NCBI RefSeq assembly: GCF_000372725.1
Contig: NW_005200496.1
Coordinates: 163,382 to 227,381, forward strand
Direction: 5' to 3'
DNA: 64,000 nucleotides
Origin: Emiliania huxleyi CCMP1516
Lineage: Eukaryota; Haptophyta; Isochrysidales; Noelaerhabdaceae
Under the pieces are notes generated by a model that saw nothing but the letters and a program-made list of their open reading frames with translations, was not told where the DNA came from and did no database searches. The translations under genes were made by a program, and so were the position numbers. Positions 63,190 through 64,000 of this stretch are shown piece by piece. Within the stretch, counting starts at the first letter, position 1, and every line of letters starts with the position of its first letter.

Positions 63190-64000
63190 GCGCTGTAGAG
63201 CTGTAGAGATGTAGAGCGCTCTGGAGCGCTGTAGAGCTGTAGAGCTCTACATCCGCCGCGGGACGAGGCGCCTCCGTTGTAGAGCGATGTAGAGCGCGAT
63301 TTTGTTGTAGAGTTTGTTGTAGAGGCTCTACAGCAAAACCGCCGGGAAGGCAGTGACTCAAAGAGGTCGAGCCGCGCTAATGGGGTGTCTCCGAGCTTAG
63401 TGAAGCTCTGATGGACAGCCCTGACTATCCCTGACACACAGAGAGTCACTCCGACGGCACACAACACCCTATAACTGCGTCATGACCAGCCTGCCATGTG
63501 TCGCCGGTGCCGCATTCATCGCTGTGCTTCTTTAGCAGGCGGTGGACTGTCGGCTGCGAGGACGGTCGCATTTGCGCGAGGCGAGGCGAGCATTCAGGCG
63601 CGTTGCATGCGCCATGACTCGCGCCAGCGCGTGCGGGAGCTCCTGGCTGAGCGTTGAGTCCAGGCGAGTTGCGCTGGCCACTACCGCTACGCCGAGCCGA
63701 GCTGACGCGCCGAGGCGCCGGCCAGTCGCAGCCGTGAGGCATGCCATAGCAGCAGAGGCACCTCCTACCCATTGGGCGGGCAGACAGAAGGCCAGGGCCG
63801 CACTGGCAAGTGCAACGCGCATGTCGGAGAGCGACGTGCCTCGTTCGCCGCTTATGATGTAGAGTTTGTTGTAGAGATTTCACGCTGTAGAGCGCCTCTA
63901 CATCGCTCTACACCGGAGGCGCCTCGTCCCGCGGCGGATGTAGAGCTCTACAGCTCTACAGCGCTCTCCAGCGCTCTACATCTCTACAGCTCTACAGCGC
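63190..64000. mobile_element. Foldback element built of TGTAGAGC words
   Basis: 63191-63300 and 63890-64000 are nearly perfect reverse complements over about 108 bp (GCGCTGTAGAGCTGTAGAGA start, with a shared GGCGCCTC and CCGCGGGACGAGG core). They flank a 590-bp interior containing repeat family I. The arms consist of reiterated TGTAGAGC. The right arm reaches the last base of the window, so the true end may lie outside. Confidence 0.82.
63766..63876. repeat. Repeat family I, copy 2
   Basis: Interior block of the 63190-64000 element, nearly identical to 31866-31985 including CATTGGGCGGGCAGACAGAA and GTAGAGTTTGTTGTAGAGAT. Open frames across 63446-63883 are not conserved in the other copy, which argues against coding. 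Confidence 0.85.

Overview
This window looks like nuclear DNA of a GC-rich unicellular alga. A haptophyte (Emiliania/Gephyrocapsa or Chrysochromulina/Prymnesium type) fits best. The reasons are very high GC, short spliceosomal introns of which about a third use a GC rather than GT donor, a mix of animal-like and plant/alga-like genes (kinesin-3, selenoprotein K, VPS8 beside a stand-alone trpD), Cys/Pro-rich secreted proteins, and dense short transposable elements. The species assignment is inference; no rRNA or organellar marker is present.

Layout. 1-2.1 kb: weak exon fragments. 2.1-6.2 kb: kinesin-3 (+). 6.8-7.8 kb: hotdog thioesterase (-). 8.9-11.5 kb: ABHD/EMB8-type alpha/beta hydrolase in 11 exons (-). 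11.9-14.9 kb: three minus-strand genes for FKBP, a signal-peptide/ShKT/KDEL protein and a secretory-pathway DnaJ. 15.0-16.1 kb: a terminal-inverted-repeat element built around a 9-bp minisatellite. 17.0-19.8 kb: coiled-coil protein with an AIR9-like C-terminus (-). 20.1-20.5 kb: selenoprotein K with an in-frame UGA and a SECIS-like hairpin (+). 21-26 kb: nested repeats, including two hAT-like elements and a SAP-domain ORF. 26.5-28.3 kb: anthranilate phosphoribosyltransferase (+). 28.8-29.9 kb: Orai-like membrane protein (-). 30.4-31.3 kb: ribosomal protein eL33 (-). 32.8-34.6 kb: A/B-type cyclin (+). 35.1-35.5 kb: intact hAT-like MITE. 36.0-38.3 kb: Ala-rich unknown protein (-). 38.4-41.3 kb: repeats. 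41.4-49.2 kb: a two-exon gene of about 2,560 codons resembling Furry/Tao3/Mor2 (+). 49.5-49.7 kb: foldback element. 50.1-52.0 kb: intronless ABCG half-transporter (+). 52.5-55.2 kb: Paf1-complex subunit Rtf1 (+). 55.5-58.1 kb: VPS8-like (-). 58.4-59.1 kb: inverted copy of the 38.8-39.6 kb repeat. 59.4-60.2 kb: unknown Cys-rich protein (+). 60.8-61.3 kb: short asparaginase (-). 61.6-62.7 kb: secreted Cys/Pro-rich protein (-). 63.2-64.0 kb: foldback element made of TGTAGAGC words.

The genes are mostly unrelated housekeeping functions. The one thematic run is 11.9-20.5 kb, where a prolyl isomerase, a KDEL-tagged ShKT protein, a secretory-pathway J-protein and the ERAD-linked selenoprotein K lie within 9 kb. 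The most striking observations are the selenoprotein K recoding site, introns whose two boundaries are duplicated copies of the same exonic sequence (Rtf1, ABHD), and several transposable elements with intact target-site duplications. Exon limits were inferred by matching reading frame, family conservation and GY...AG boundaries; they were not checked by transcripts.
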